From NCBI GenBank assembly GCA_964019415.1, contig OZ025869.1:6644882-6708881 (forward strand): a stretch of 64,000 nt of DNA, in the 5' to 3' direction. Origin of the DNA: Ianthella basta. Lineage: Eukaryota; Porifera; Demospongiae; Verongiida; Ianthellidae. Below the pieces are notes generated by a model. That model was not told the DNA's origin. It saw only the letters and a program-made list of their open reading frames with translations, and did no database searches. Positions 45,020 through 56,927 of the stretch are shown here, piece by piece; positions within the stretch are counted from its first letter, which is position 1, and each line of letters starts with the position of its first letter. Position numbers and translations under genes: made by a program.

Positions 45020-45800
45020 ATGGCCGCCAATCTACTTTCGCCGGAACTAGATCGAGATCGAGATGTGAAAAGATGGCGGCAGCAAGTAGATGCCTTTGTA
45101 TCCTTCGGAGGCGCGAGAACGAATCAGGATGGGGTTGCCCAGAAACATAGAGTTAGTGAGTGTAAACTTGAAGGTACGATGTTGAATGAAGAATTCAAGC
45201 TAAGTGCTTCGGAGATACTGAGCGTAACTCTCTGTGTTATCAGCTAAGGATCGCGTCCTAGATCGGTTGGATAATCGCTTGCGAAGTAGTTAGAACCCTG
45301 CAAAGCGAAGCTTCATATCCATTTGTCTCTCTCTAGTGACATCGAGACAAATGCTGGCCAGGCCAGTAGCTGATAAACTATGAGGCAAACGGGGTAATTC
45401 CGCAATCCACTTCGCTGGAGCGAAGGGAAAGGGCGAAATCCTGCAATACACCGTCGATCAACTGTGACTATAGCACTGCCACTCCAGTGCTAACCACAAG
45501 TACCAGCCTCTGTGGGCCTGATTAGCACGCGCCGACATCCGTATACGAATTTTTGCAAGGGGCTTAATCTGATAGACAGTGCTGTAAGTTTCAGTCGCAT
45601 TCCATCAATAGCTAACATCGGTGCTACTGTCGTGCAGCCAATACACGAGGTTTACTTGACAGCATGCAATAGCTTCAACACAGCTTCACTTCCCAGAGTT
45701 ATCTTTGTGTGCTTTGAAAATTTCCTGAAATTACAGAATTACTCCCACTCCAATTGGCGACACACTTTTAGGTTGTGTGCTTGAACGAGGAAGAGTTGTA
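45020..45800 (+). other. Possible degraded LINE 5' region
   Basis: An open frame starts at AAAATGGCCGCC (MAANLLSPELDRDRDVKRWR). Further on, at 45335-45365, the translation SLSSDIETNAGQ resembles a decayed 2A-like GDIETNPGP. Later short frames are uninformative. This is a weak resemblance only. Confidence 0.25.
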
Positions 45801-47651
45801 GGCTCATAATAGGTACAGATACTCCACACAAGTTGTTGCTCTGCCAGTCAAGATTGGACGCCTGTATCTTCCTACGTCGTCATTTTCTATGGCATTGAAC
45901 TCAATAGATTACAGAATACCCAGTTACCTTACTGTACAAGGGGATCATCAAATGTTGTGTTATAGTAGTCAGGCTTGTCACTTCTCTTAGGTCACAGAGT
46001 GAAGGCCTTCAAGGCGAGTACCCTATTATAGACGCATTGCCAAGTAGCATGTGTGGTCTATGAGGAATATTCATAGTAGTTTGGGGTTTTAAATATCCAG
46101 ATACCTGAGTATCAGCTCTTAATGATCGATTGGGAGACCAATGGCTGTTTCCAAGCTTCATGATGGCTGAGCTTCCCTTCTTGTTGTTGTATACTCGGTT
46201 GTGCTTTCTGCAGCCTCATTACTTCCACTGTTAGCATTACCTGCTTCGAGTAGCTCCCATTTGAATATTTAATGGCATTCTATGTCTCCCTGATGAGCTG
46301 CTTACACTTGTCTGCACATACTCTCTTGGAATTCTTGAGCCATATTGGAAAATTGACTTGACCCTAGTATACCATATAATTTCTAATATAGGCGTACCCT
46401 ATTTATTCTGTTCCAATTGTAAGCGCCCTTGGGCATTGGAAATAATATCAGGTGGCGCCTGAATTATTGGAGCAGAATATATTATCTGCACTATACTGCA
46501 TATGCTGAACGTGGTGGCCCTAATGGAATACTTTAACCGCATCGCTGCTTCATTTACGTCCACAGAACGTGAGAAGATGGTTAAGCGGGTCAAGTGACCA
46601 GTGGGGAGACCAAGGAAGCACCCACTGGAACTGAGTGGCACAAGCTGACAAAGAAGACGTCCAGGTGACACCTGTATTTGCTGATAGCGAGGAGCCCACA
46701 AGTGCCAAGTCTGGTTGATGCCAGTACACCACGAAACAAAAACAGCGCACTGTTCTGTATGCAGGCGCTCAAAATATTCCGCTCTAATACATGTGCTAGA
46801 TGCCCTTCTAATTGAAGCGCCCCTTGGTCATTGCATATTTTTGGCCCTTCTAATAAGAAGAAGCGCCTTTCAGCACTGGAATTATTTTAAAAGGGGGCCT
46901 ATATTAGAAACTATACAGTAGATGACTAGGTAGTCAAATTCCTGGGTCCAGTGTCTTTTGTCCTGGCTGTTATCACCATGGAGGTGTTGACAGAGTGAGA
47001 ACAGCTCACATACAACTTAAACTGAACATCAGTGGCTTGAAGCCTCAAATGTATCTCCATCAATCCCAGATTCTACCTTAGTTTGCTGTGTTTACTACCA
47101 GCCTTCTTCTAATGCCATCTGTGTCTTCTCTGAAAATTATCAAGCTCTTACTCCCATTGGAATGCATGATAGTGTATGGTGGCATTCATTTAACAAATAC
47201 CAGCCAATCTGAACTCTTACACGTAGTGGTGCTTCACTCTATTTGGAATGTTGTTGCACAAGAAGTGTTCCTAACAATTGCAAATGGCCAACTTTGGAGC
47301 GCTGCGGAGCCTCTGGAAGAGCCCCTGCTATTGTCTGCAAGGCTCAGGCACATCTGGATTTGTCGTGTATACATCTGACATGTATAGACGTTGACATCAG
47401 CTGTGGTAAGTACAAACATCCTGGATTGGATGGGATTAGATATCTTATTTGGACAGGGGAAGCCTTTAGCCAATGGTACTATCTTAGGCACCCTGTAACA
47501 GACATGATACAACAAACATATGAAGGTTGTCCAGCATTGCCATCAACTGTCTAATGGGACTTTGGGATGTACCAAAGTCAGGGACGTGGGATGTCCCACA
47601 GTGTCCCATGTATCATGTCCAATTCCAGGTGTCCATCCTGTCTCATTGTAC
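45801..47651. other. Mostly non-coding, apart from the MITE
   Basis: Two overlapping plus-strand frames at 47088-47554, with a Cys-rich piece (CCCTRSVPNNCKWPTLERCG), show no recognisable family. The rest shows nothing that I can support. Confidence 0.35.
46375..46916. mobile_element. MITE-like element
   Basis: Inverted ends: TATAATTTCTAATATAGGC at the left and GCCTATATTAGAAACTATA at the right, about 19 bases with few mismatches. Subterminal units resemble TCTAAT.GAAGCGCCCCTTGG and occur two to three times near the right end and once near the left. No transposase inside. Confidence 0.55.
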
Positions 47652-47886
47652 TGTGACAATTTAAAGAGACTTTGTGTCTGTACTAGCTGTCTCATCTAGG
47701 GCCTGACATGACTTGATTTTGTTGACTCCTGCCTGTTCCCTCACACCTGATCCTATGTAAATCCATCACAACAAGTAATCCCATGTGTATATAAGGAGCT
47801 CATTTCATTGTATAACCAGTCCCCCTGTGTTGGTTAATCTCTGTTCAATTGAGTTGGTACGTGCGCAAAAGATGCTGTTCGTAACA
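47652..47886. repeat. Solo LTR, copy 1
   Basis: 235 bases from TGTGACAATTTAAAGAGACT to GTAACA, with TG...CA ends and a flanking 4 base duplication GTAC (47648-47651 and 47887-47890). A TATATAAGGAG box lies inside. No internal retroelement sequence adjoins it, so it is a solo LTR left by recombination. Ty3/gypsy or BEL; not decided. Confidence 0.8.
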
Positions 47887-48049
47887 GTACCATTGGGATG
47901 GGATGTCCCACAGTGTCCCATGCAATACAATTGACTTTGGAAGAAGATTAACTTCTTTAGAACACAACAAACCTAGTTCAACTGAAGCTGTGGACTGAAA
48001 GCTAATGCTAAGTATTAGACAGCAGTAAACAGGAATGTTACTGTTCTTT

Positions 48050-49015
48050 CTGTGGATACTTCCTTGGGTTTCTCCTTAATGGAGTTTTGGGATCCAGTTC
48101 ATCGTCATCTACTTCAGAGGCATGAGTAAAAATCCTCTTTCTACCACTCTTCGGAGACCTGAATATGTGTGAGTGTGTGTTAAGAACAAGTTCATTATGT
48201 ATATCCTATTCACCTTTTTAATATGATCTAATAACAAATAAAAATTCTTACTTTATCTCCACTTGCTTCAGTACATTTGAGTCTTCAAGAAGTGACACGT
48301 ACTTCATGAGCTTCTTTGCAAACTCTGCCTTTTCTTCCAGTATGTCTGGGATATCTGGGTTGTTGTGCAGCAATGGGAGGAATGCAGAGTGCCTTGCCAA
48401 CTTGAAAACATCCCTATGTATACGCATGATGAGGGTGCTACAAATGAATGGTATGACTGACAACAGTTAAATTTGCTGTGCTAGTTATGGCTACATAGTT
48501 TCTGGGTCTATTTCCTAAGCTATATTTCAAACACATGCAACACTTCCTTGGTCACCTTTGACACAAATGAAGCCTAATTTAAGAATTTCTCATTGCATCT
48601 TGGACATGTCCTGCAGTTGGAAGAGAATTTGTCCTTAATAAGTGTAATATATGACACTGTATTCATACTGGCAGAAAGATGTATAGTTGGCGTTGTTTCT
48701 TTCACTTTGTGGAAGGGAATGGTGTGGCATCCTTCTCTGGGTCTTTTTCAGCCATGCTGAATAACCTTGTTTGGCAGGCATCGAGCTGTGTTATAGTGGA
48801 AAAATTGATCGTGATATAATATAATTAGTCTTACATTGATATATTTGTGGTAAACTTACATAGTCACGGTGTGTCACTGCATGTGTGAAGTGGCCGTTGA
48901 TGTTTTGTCTTGCAGCCAGACGCAAGTATTCATCATTTGTGAGTCCACAGTAAATGATGCCAGAGACATCTTTCAATGCTTTATATCCTGTACGATTATG
49001 ACATGTGGAATTGCA
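48050..49015 (-). pseudogene. Decayed multi-exon gene of an unnamed repeated family
   Basis: Minus-strand exons: about 48988-48861 (GYKALKDVSGIIYCGLTNDE, LRLAARQNINGHFTHAVTHR), 48790-48700 (TRLFSMAEKDPEKDATPFPS), 48425-48252 (FKLARHSAFLPLLHNNPDIP, DILEEKAEFAKKLMKYVSLL) and about 48163-48050 (SPKSGRKRIFTHASEVDDDE, ending QKEQ and stop). Donors GTAAGTTT and GTAAGAAT and an acceptor before SPKSG support the exon edges. I have an impression of similar multi-copy proteins in invertebrates but cannot name a function. Upstream exons are not visible, so this is probably a 3' remnant. Confidence 0.45.
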
Positions 49016-49326
49016 CATGGTGTGGTGTGTGTATGTATGTATAGTACCACTTCATGTAGTATTGTGCTTTTAGATAGGTATGGTGGAATGTAATTTTGTG
49101 TGTTGCAGTGTTTCGACATTGGCCTGGTGCCATAGGGTCCTGACACGTTTTTTGCTTCAGGCTGTCAACAAAGACCCTATCAACCGAACTAAAGAGACGT
49201 GTTGCAGCCAGAGCAACACAATACCAGAGGAGTTTCCTAACAGAGGAGTTTGCACACCTACAGCATACAAGGGAAGGAAATATGATTTAACGCTTCAATT
49301 GCAGATGACTGAATAATGTCATAATT

Positions 49327-49411
49327 TATACTATACTATACTATACTATACTATACTATACTATACTATACTATACTATACTATACTACACTATACTATA
49401 CTATACTATAC
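49327..49411. repeat. ACTAT microsatellite
   Basis: About 17 units of ACTAT with one ACTAC variant. Confidence 0.95.
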
Positions 49412-49514
49412 CTTTACCAACCAGTTTAACATTGCAGGAGTCTTCCCTGAGCCCAACTGGTATGTACAGTCTATCTACTTATGAAGTGAGGGCTTCTCAG
49501 CTGGCTCAGGCATC

Positions 49515-49667
49515 AGAAAGGGTTGGTTCTCTAATACCAGCTTCACAACAGGGTTGAAAACCTTGCCGACGTTTCGACCAGATGCTCTGGTCTTCTTCAG
49601 GGCGAAGATAGGCTAGCGTGAGCATGGATCATATTTATAGCCTAGCATCTCATCATGCGCTGTCACC
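49515..49667 (-). repeat. Left inverted terminal repeat of the Penelope-like element
   Basis: 153 bases from AGAAAGGGTTGGTTCTCTAA to CATGCGCTGTCACC. It is the reverse complement of 50781-50933 with hardly any mismatch by eye, which suggests a recent insertion. Confidence 0.95.
49562..49607 (-). ncRNA. Hammerhead-ribozyme-like motif, left repeat
   Basis: Minus-strand copy of the motif at 50841-50886, with the same core and stems. See that entry. Confidence 0.5.
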
Positions 49668-50780
49668 GCTGTCCACCTATTTCTGCTACGGAGGAGAGTT
49701 CTATGAGCAACGGGAAGGTGCAGCAATGGGTTCCCCTGTCTCAGCAATGGTGGCGAACCTATACATGGAGTTCTTCGAAGAACTGGCACTCAGGTCCGCC
49801 CCAACCAAGCCCCGGCTCTGGAAGAGGTACGTGGATGACACCTGCTGCATCGTGAAGAAGGGCACAATGGAAGGACTCCTGAGCCACCTCAACAGTGTGC
49901 GGCCATCCATCAAGTTCACTGTGGAAGTGGAGAAGGAAGGGAGCCTCCCCTTTCTTGACGCCCTGCTCCAGAGGAAAGATGATGGCAACTTGGATGTCAC
50001 TGTCTACAGAAAGCCCACACACACGGACCGGTACCTGGACTTCCGGTCCCACCATCCATCTCACGTTAAAAGAGGGCTGGTCAGATGTCTGTACGGCAGA
50101 GCAAGGAGCATCACCACCAAGCAGGAGGACTTACAGAAGGAAGAGTGTCACCTCACCGAGGTGCTGAGACAGAATGGTTACCCCAGTAACTTCATCCGCT
50201 CCTCATCCATTCCTTCCAGGCGAGATGTGGAGACCACTGAGGAGCCACTGCCGGAGGAGGGACGCAGACCCCCCCACTGGTGATGCTTCCCTACACAGAA
50301 GGAGTCAGTGAGGACATCAGACGGGTCTGTAGGAAGTTCGGCATGAAGGTTGTCTTCAAGTCTGGACTGTCTCTACGTTCCATGCTAACCAAGGTGAAGG
50401 ACACACTGGCGCTGGAGAAGAAGTCCAAGGTGGTGTATCAAGTCCCATGCAGCTGTGGCGAGATCTACATTGGGGAGACACTGAGGAGGCTCGAGATAAG
50501 AATGAAAGAGCACCAGGATGCCTGTCAGAAGGGGACACTGGAGAAGTCAGCCCTTGCAGAACATGCGTGGGAGAACCACCATCCAATCAAATGGGAGGAG
50601 ACAACAGTGATCGACCAAGCCAGGACCTCCAAAGAACTGATGCTCAAGGAGGCAATCCACATCAGGCTGAACCACCCCTCCCTCAACAGGGATGGTGGGC
50701 TGGAGCTGCCTGGATGTTGGATGGCCGCCTTGAGGAAGGCAATCCCGCAACTTCCAGTGACACCCCTTGATGTGGCTTCT

Positions 50781-50933
50781 GGTGACAGCGCATGATGAGA
50801 TGCTAGGCTATAAATATGATCCATGCTCACGCTAGCCTATCTTCGCCCTGAAGAAGACCAGAGCATCTGGTCGAAACGTCGGCAAGGTTTTCAACCCTGT
50901 TGTGAAGCTGGTATTAGAGAACCAACCCTTTCT
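50781..50933 (+). repeat. Right inverted terminal repeat of the Penelope-like element
   Basis: Reverse complement of 49515-49667. It opens GGTGACAGCGCATGATGAGA and ends AACCAACCCTTTCT, overlapping the target duplication by three bases. Confidence 0.95.
50841..50886 (+). ncRNA. Hammerhead-ribozyme-like motif, right repeat
   Basis: CUUCGCC, then the core CUGAAGA, then GACCAGA-GCA-UCUGGUC as a seven-pair stem II, then GAAACGUC, then GGCAAG, which pairs back to CUUCGCC with one bulge (stem I). CUGANGA...GAAA is the hammerhead core, and a minimal stem III with GUC as cleavage triplet is reported for Penelope-like elements. One extra A between the core and stem II departs from the textbook fold, so activity is not certain. 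Confidence 0.55.
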
Positions 50934-50944
50934 ATCTACTTATG

Positions 50945-51645
50945 CTTAGCTATTTATGCATACCATTTCCTGTATCTAAGCTAAGTATTTGCAACAATAT
51001 CTAGAAATTGCGACAAGCAGCTGGTTATAAACCCACACATGTAGCTAGCTATATTGTGCACAAGCTCGTGAATGGAAGTAATTGGGACAAGCCTATGCTG
51101 CATGGTATTGTTGGGGGCAGCTGAACAGATCTCTCAGCTTTAGCACAGAGTTGGGGGCAGGATTCGAAGTCTGTATGATATATGTATAATGTATGCATGC
51201 ATAGATATGATGCATGGTACTTCTGACCGGTAGTTGGATAAATGGCTGTCGCTCTGGTACAAAAAACAATAATCGCATAGACAGTGATGCCCCTGGCACA
51301 TTATTGCATGAAATGAAGGTGCATCACCTTTCCAGACCCTAGGCCATGCATATTCGAGTACTTGTGCATTCTTTTGCAGTCAGTAATCTATTTGATCAAA
51401 TGAATTTGGTTGTGTAATAAATGATATAGTATTAGCTGTTCATGGGCATGCATTTCATGTACATATTTGCTGGCTCTCCTGTCCTCAGTCTCAAGCTCTA
51501 GCGGCAGCAGTACTAGTACTGGCAGTTTCGAAACTGGCAGGATTGTACACTGGTGGAGCTAGGCAGGCATGTATCATCTGCTGTCAACCAGCAAGGGAGA
51601 GGCGGTTTGAGGCTCTGCTGTTCTGCTGTGGTACAAGCCTACCTG
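50945..51645. other. Non-coding stretch
   Basis: AT-rich DNA with ATGCATGC-type words. No gene or strong repeat was recognised. Confidence 0.5.
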
Positions 51646-51646
51646 A

Positions 51647-52345
51647 GTGGAGATACTACCAGCAATGCCACCAAAGCGGGCGGCTACACGGGCTACGGCA
51701 TCACCACGAATCAAACAGGCATCATGTAGAGAGAGCTTAGAGACACAACCGATGCCTTGCACTGAGTGTGGCAAAATGGTCACAGACCGAGGAGTGCGAT
51801 ATAAAGGCATCTGCCAATGGTGGTATCATCTCGACTGCCTCCCTTTGATGGAGGAGCAGTCAACAGTGCTGAATGATCCTGAGAATGGCCCATGGAAGTG
51901 CGACAAATGCCTCACCATCTCCTCAACTTTGACGGAGTTGCTGGAAACGGCAAGAAACCTCGGCACGAGGGTACACACTCTCGAAGCAACCAACACTGAG
52001 CTAGCAGGCAGGATGCTGGACTTGTTAGTGAATCATGAGCCTGAGTCCGCACAAGGGCCGGTCCCTGACATGGACTCTAATGACCCTCTAGTAGAAACGG
52101 AAACAGAGGAGGTGAACAGTGCAACCATTGAATCCGCTCACAGCAAATATGAGCAGGAACATCAGCATCAACAGAAACAAACACATGAGATGCGGAAGCA
52201 GCGGCAGCAAAAAAGGCAGCAACAACATCAGCAGCAACAGCAGCAGTCTGTGGACCCCTCCAACTCAATGGGTGACAGGAGAATGGTAACGGTATATGCA
52301 CATTCTTTCAACAGCCGATCACAAGCAAATTACATTTCATTTTAA
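51647..52345 (+). mobile_element. LINE ORF1-like piece with PHD-like finger and coiled coil
   Basis: The open frame of about 232 residues contains PCTECGKMVTDRGVRYKGIC, QWWYHLDCLPL and GPWKCDKCLTI, a C4HC3-like finger. A leucine-spaced helix follows (LTELLETARNLGTRVHTLEA), then a Gln-rich tail (HQHQQKQTHEMRKQRQQKRQ). PHD-like fingers followed by a coiled coil are typical of the first ORF of CR1/L2-type LINEs. The Cys/His set looks complete. No endonuclease or RT follows, so the element is a fragment. A host PHD protein is the alternative. Confidence 0.55.
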
Positions 52346-52660
52346 GCTCCTATGACCATTCCATTGCAAACATACTTACCATTTAGCAACTACAATCCAC
52401 GCATCCTTTGTGACCAGTAAGCCAGTACTGGCTGTGCAGCCTCTGATTACATGCTGCTGTCACTTTAAATAATAAGAACAACATAAACATCCATGCAGTA
52501 GCACCCATAATTTCCATGGTCAAGCTAACTATATGCCATGATCTCTGATATTGAATGCACATCAATCCACATCTGTGAATCATTAATGTATAAAACTCTA
52601 TACACATGACTTATCCAAATAATCATTGTCTTTGCTTGCATTGCCTTGATCTTCATGATC
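52346..52660. other. Non-coding stretch
   Basis: Nothing recognised. Confidence 0.4.
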
Positions 52661-52674
52661 AGCAGGTGGGGGAA

Positions 52675-52960
52675 AGTTATGCAATGGTGGTATTGGGGGG
52701 TAATACGGCTGGCTGTATGCATTCACTTGCAGCTGTACTGGCTGTATGCAGCAACATTTCGCTCATAAGAGCTGAAATGCTCTGCAACTGGCCCATCATC
52801 TTTCCTCCATTTTCATTCAATAGTTTCTCTTCACTTTGAAGAAACTTTTGCTCACTGGCATGCTGTGCAGCGGTGACCTCAATCGCAGCATCCAACACTT
52901 CTCATGCTCTTTTCTTTAATTTAGCCACCTTTTTCAATGGGCTCTTGCCCTTTGCTTCCA
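52675..52960 (-). pseudogene. C-terminal helical fragment of a Myb/SANT-like gene (tentative)
   Basis: The minus-strand frame reads MEAKGKSPLKKVAKLKKRA, stop, then EVLDAAIEVTAAQHASEQKF, LQSEEKLLNENGGKMMGQLQ and SISALMSEMLLHTAS. The basic stretch followed by an amphipathic helix is the usual tail of Myb/MADF-like transposon proteins, but there is no DNA-binding domain here. One stop interrupts it. Confidence 0.35.
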
Positions 52961-53059
52961 TTAGCACTCATTCAACAATGTTGTGTACTTCACATGTCAC
53001 TTGTACGTACGTCACTTTGGAAATGGTTAGCACGTCCTTGTTGAAACAGGCACTGTAAA

Positions 53060-54395
53060 TATTTGTTCGCTAACTGAAGTTGAGCAAAAACGCTGGCAAA
53101 GATGGCTGTTCCACGACAATTAACCTATTCCGCCCGACCACTGATCGCTTTGAACAGTTGGCACAGTTAAGGAAGCATTCACCCTCACGATAGAACCGAA
53201 CCAAACTGTGCTGACCCAGTTGTGTTAGGTAGTCCCAGCACGGCTCACGCTACATTTTGCAACCGTTCCTGAACAGATATCCGAACTGGGTCAGTGTAAA
53301 CACGGTATAACATATTGGTATGTTACATGTATTGAGTACAGAGTAAAACGAGGTCTCAATACAATTGAAAATACTCAATGAAACTATGTACAGCAGAGCT
53401 GATTCTTGCTAGATTCTGTCTTCCCTGTTCCACCAGCAGACAGCAGCAGGATGCCATGGGATTCAGGGGAACTGGGTGCCATTTGTGGGGAACCCATTGG
53501 GGGCTGTAGCCATGCAGACAGCAGCAGCATGCCATAGGATTTGGGGGAACTGGGCGCCACTTGTGGGGAACCCATTGGAGCTGTCTCCATGGTCCTTCGT
53601 CACTGAAGCATTGATAATTATTGCTACAGGAGCGAGCGGGATTCATTGCCAAAAGATTCTTCTTCTTCGTTTGCTTCAGCCGTTGCCTCTAGATTACCCT
53701 CTAGCATGGCATCAGTTTAGCCTTCCTGCCTAAGTCACCTTGTAAAGAGTCTCATTGATGGTACTGCAATACGGTGCTTGTCTTGAACTTTAGCCATTCT
53801 CACTTTGAACTAATGCTGTCTGCTCAGTTTTAAATACTGTTACCTGTCTGTACCTTGTAATGTGTATTTTGGATTACTGCCATACATGGGTCATCAAAGG
53901 GCTTAGTTATATGTGAGCGGATCTGAACAAAGGGACCACTTCGCGCTAAAGGTTGATTTTGAGTTAGTGGTACTAAGCCACAGCATTCGTGGTGCTGTCT
54001 TTTATCATTTACCCTCCTGTATCCCTCTGTTATGCATGCTCGTGCACCAACCACACCAGTATAATAACGCTGGAAGTTGGGTTGAGAGGGGTTTGCATGG
54101 AGGGGTTCCAGCAACTCTACAGTGCGCTCCATACCAAGGCCAAAAGGACAGGCAATTGTTTGAGCTCGACCTTATCAAGCACACTGTTACTTGCTCACAC
54201 ACCATTTGGTGTAAATGTAACTGGTATCTGTTGTACTTTTGACTTACTTTCTTGTCATTTGCCGTTTCTTTACCACATATCTCTGTTTAACTTTATACAA
54301 TACTAAGATTAGTGCACGCTAAAGACAGAAAGATTACAGAAAGACAGAAATAATATATATATGTCAGTGATGATGCATCTCAATTATGCAATTTA
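53060..54395. other. Non-coding stretch with small remnants
   Basis: At 53390-53420 the minus strand reads RQNLARISSA, the same string as the start of the Mutator-like gene at 17.6 kb. Near 53470-53590 a 95 base unit (GGGGAACTGGG.GCCA.TTGTGGGG) occurs twice. Near 53160-53310, CTGACCCAGTTGTGTTAG and AACTGGGTCAGTGTAAACAC are partly inverted copies. Confidence 0.5.
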
Positions 54396-54404
54396 ATCAA
54401 CTTA

Positions 54405-55505
54405 TGGCTAGTTTATTGTTTCTCTGCTGCTTTGGCTGCTGCCTCCCTTCTCTTTGCGGCCAGCCATTCCTCTTTTGGTACCTGCCCTGGAGCATCAGGG
54501 CAGTACCACTGGCCACGAAACTGAGTGACCTGCTGTAGCCATTGGCTTCCCACACACCCTGCAGCAGTACTTTTGGTCCTGTTCTGTGCTTGCCTTCTGC
54601 CTGTGCCTCCATGCTGTGGTTCTGGACTCAGCTTGAGTGGCTGGTGGTGTGTCTGTACTGCCCTGATGGTCTTAACAGGTGGTGTAGCTGCAGTGCCCGA
54701 TGGTCCTGCATTGCTGCTACGCCTACGTGCCTGGCCGGTTGTGTCCTCCGGTTCTGGGTATCGGTGAGGTCTGGTTGGTGCCTCATGAACAGTTGGCAGT
54801 TCTTACGCAAGGGGAAGGGTGACACTTGCAGTGACCTTGGCACTTGGAAGTGGATGAGCAACTGTATCTCCCTCCTGCGTGTGGTGTCCTTGTGCCACCT
54901 CAGTAACGTGGTCTCATTGATGGCGTACAAGGACAGTGCGATGCCTTCCAACTAGGCTTGACTGTTAAACAGCCGTGTCTCACACCATTGTAGGCTGATA
55001 ATATCAACTTCCAGCAGTATGTCTGTCTCTCCTTGCCCCGGCTGCTTCACTCCTTCTGTGGCTGTGTGATGGAGTAGCACAGCCGAATACTGATGGCCTC
55101 CACAAGGCAGCTCTTTGATGGTGAAGAAGCAGAGGACCCAGCTGATGAAGCACCTATATAATGATTGTAAAGGTGCAACAATGATTATCATGTATTTAAT
55201 AAGCGATTTCATGGAAGAGTATACCTTTTCATGTTGTCCACGATGTTGTGACCAGAGCAGTACCCCTTGGACCAGCCAAATCTCCCCTGAGGCAGCTTCT
55301 GGGGTCTGGGCTTAAATATCGGAGGACGTTTGTCAAACTCCTACAACTTCTGTCTGGTAAAGCTCCAGAATCCTCTTGGCAACAGCACTGGTGACTGATA
55401 GGCCACTGAGTCCAAGTAGAGCCTCTGCTAGTGCATCTACTCTGTCCCAACCCGGAATTCCACGTGAATCTAGGGCCTCCTCCACTTCCTCTGTGCTGGT
55501 AGGTT
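54405..55505 (-). pseudogene. Decayed gene of an unnamed animal family
   Basis: The minus strand from 55505 reads STEEVEEALDSRGIPGWDRV, DALAEALLGLSGLSVTSAVA, KRILELY, then FDKRPPIFKPRPQKLPQGRF and NIVDNMKR before a GTATACT donor. The next exon (from about 55155) has SSASSPSKSCLVEAISIRLC, and a shifted frame NSQA / LSLYAINETTLLRWHKDTTR. The end reads VCGKPMATAGHS and CPDAPGQVPKEEWLAAKREA. I recall this motif order from multi-copy uncharacterised proteins in fish and invertebrates, but know no function. At least three frame changes and several stops make it a pseudogene. Confidence 0.45.
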
Positions 55506-55509
55506 TTCA

Positions 55510-56890
55510 TCAGTTCAGCCCTCGTTTACACTAGTTACAGCAAAACAGGTTTGAGTAGTGCAAATGAAGTGCAGAAAACAAACATGTAGTCTACAACAGA
55601 CGATTTCCATTGCATAGGCGCCAAATTTCTGAACGAAAGGCACAGACAGTTATCAGTAATTGCCACCTTAGCAGCCTTCTCCCATAAGCATTTTGATCAA
55701 AGAAAGCACCTCTGTGTCACTCCAGACACCAGCCATTGCATTTACCTGCTTAGAGCACAATGCAGGTCACTACTGAAGAATTGGAACTACTGAAGCTTCA
55801 CTAACTACCCAGTTAGGTGTGAGACAAGAGGCGTGATGAACAGCTGCTTCTGAGCGGTATAATTTTCACTAGCAAATGGAACGGTTCCGGACCAGTTTGA
55901 ACCACCTACCCGAAGTGGTACCGTTCCGCCTGGAACGGTTTGCTTTGTTGTTCTCACCTACTGTGGCTTTTAGCTTAGGAATACCGCTGTTGGTCATGAG
56001 CCTCATTGAAGCAGAATGAGCAGATTTCCTCCATGACTAAGGCACACCACTCAAGGAGGTAGCTAATGTCAATTGTGTTGTATGGTCACCAGTCAATTGT
56101 GAATCAAGAGCCTTGTAATAGTTAAATGCCTTCCAATTGGTATCTGGGGGATTTAGAGCACAAAGCTTGAGGGTGCAAAGTGCCCAATAACTGAGGGATC
56201 TAAATCCCACAGATACCGACTGAACGGCATTTAACTGTTATAGATCCCTACCAGTTGGCAAATGAATCACCTTTTTTTTCTGTTCCTAGAATGGCCAAGA
56301 AAGTGTGCTTTTGTTGGAAAGACAGAGTCTGGCATTGGAATCTGCACCAGTTATAGCAGTCACAGGGGAAGGTCTCTTACACCACATCCACCACTGACAT
56401 TCTTAATTATTTACACCACCACCACCACCACCACACAGTGCAAGTAACAATATTACCACCACACATGCCAGTAGAGTATGTGTGCTAGTTGCTTGCAGAA
56501 AAAGACCACCACCACAAGTAACAGAAGATTCTAGTTCTTGCATGCCAGCAGAGTGTATATGCTAGTTAGGTAAGAAATTACCGCCAGGCCAAGAAGCAGA
56601 GGCTCAGGACCAAAAACGCCAGCAGAATAAATGCACTACATGGCCAAAAATGTACGGGTTGGAATCAACTTGATGAAACCTCGGGTTGTTTTCTGTACGC
56701 GTTACAAACCGTTTATGATTGTTGACAAGCAGTTAACGATCAACTGAGTTCAGTATCGAGACGAATTGTAAATCAAATCTGTTACGGTGGGCAAGTAGAG
56801 TTGTGAACAAACTGATGACTTTGCAGGCTGTACTTGAGCCGAAACATACATAAAATTTTGATACGATCTTAAAAAGCATTTTTTCACGGT
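55510..56890. other. Non-coding stretch with fold-back and minisatellite
   Basis: It contains GGAACGGTTCCGGACC and GTACCGTTCCGCCTGGAACG (55870-55950, a local palindromic cluster), the fold-back at 56115-56241 and the CACCAC/CAAGTAACA repeat at 56400-56640. No gene. Confidence 0.5.
56115..56241. repeat. Fold-back hairpin
   Basis: The left arm TAATAGTTAAATGCC...GGTATCTGGGGGATTTA and the right arm TAAATCCCACAGATACC...GGCATTTAACTGTTA pair over about 44 bases. The loop is about 40 bases. It has no coding content. Confidence 0.8.
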
Positions 56891-56927
56891 GAAAGAGAAA
56901 TGAGTTTACTAGATCAGATAGTATATG

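Larger units (their letters stand above)
49484..50930 (+). mobile_element. Penelope-like element with inverted terminal repeats
   Basis: Flanked by a 14 base duplication TCTATCTACTTATG (49470-49483 and 50931-50944). Between 153 base inverted repeats lie a Penelope RT part (GGEFYEQREGAAMGSPVSAM, WKRYVDDTCCIV, SVRPSIKFTVEVEKEGSLPF) and a GIY-YIG endonuclease part (YQVPCSCGEIYIGETLRRLE, HQDACQKGT, SALAEHAW). The RT lacks its N-terminal half, so the element is not whole. The inverted-repeat layout is a known insertion form of Penelope-like elements. About 30 extra bases (49484-49514) lie between the left duplication and the left repeat. Confidence 0.9.

Noticed and set aside
45320-45365. Second 2A-like sequence (SLSSDIETNAGQ)
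   Set aside because: NPGP is not kept, and neighbouring frames do not show a LINE protein. It is too weak to call.
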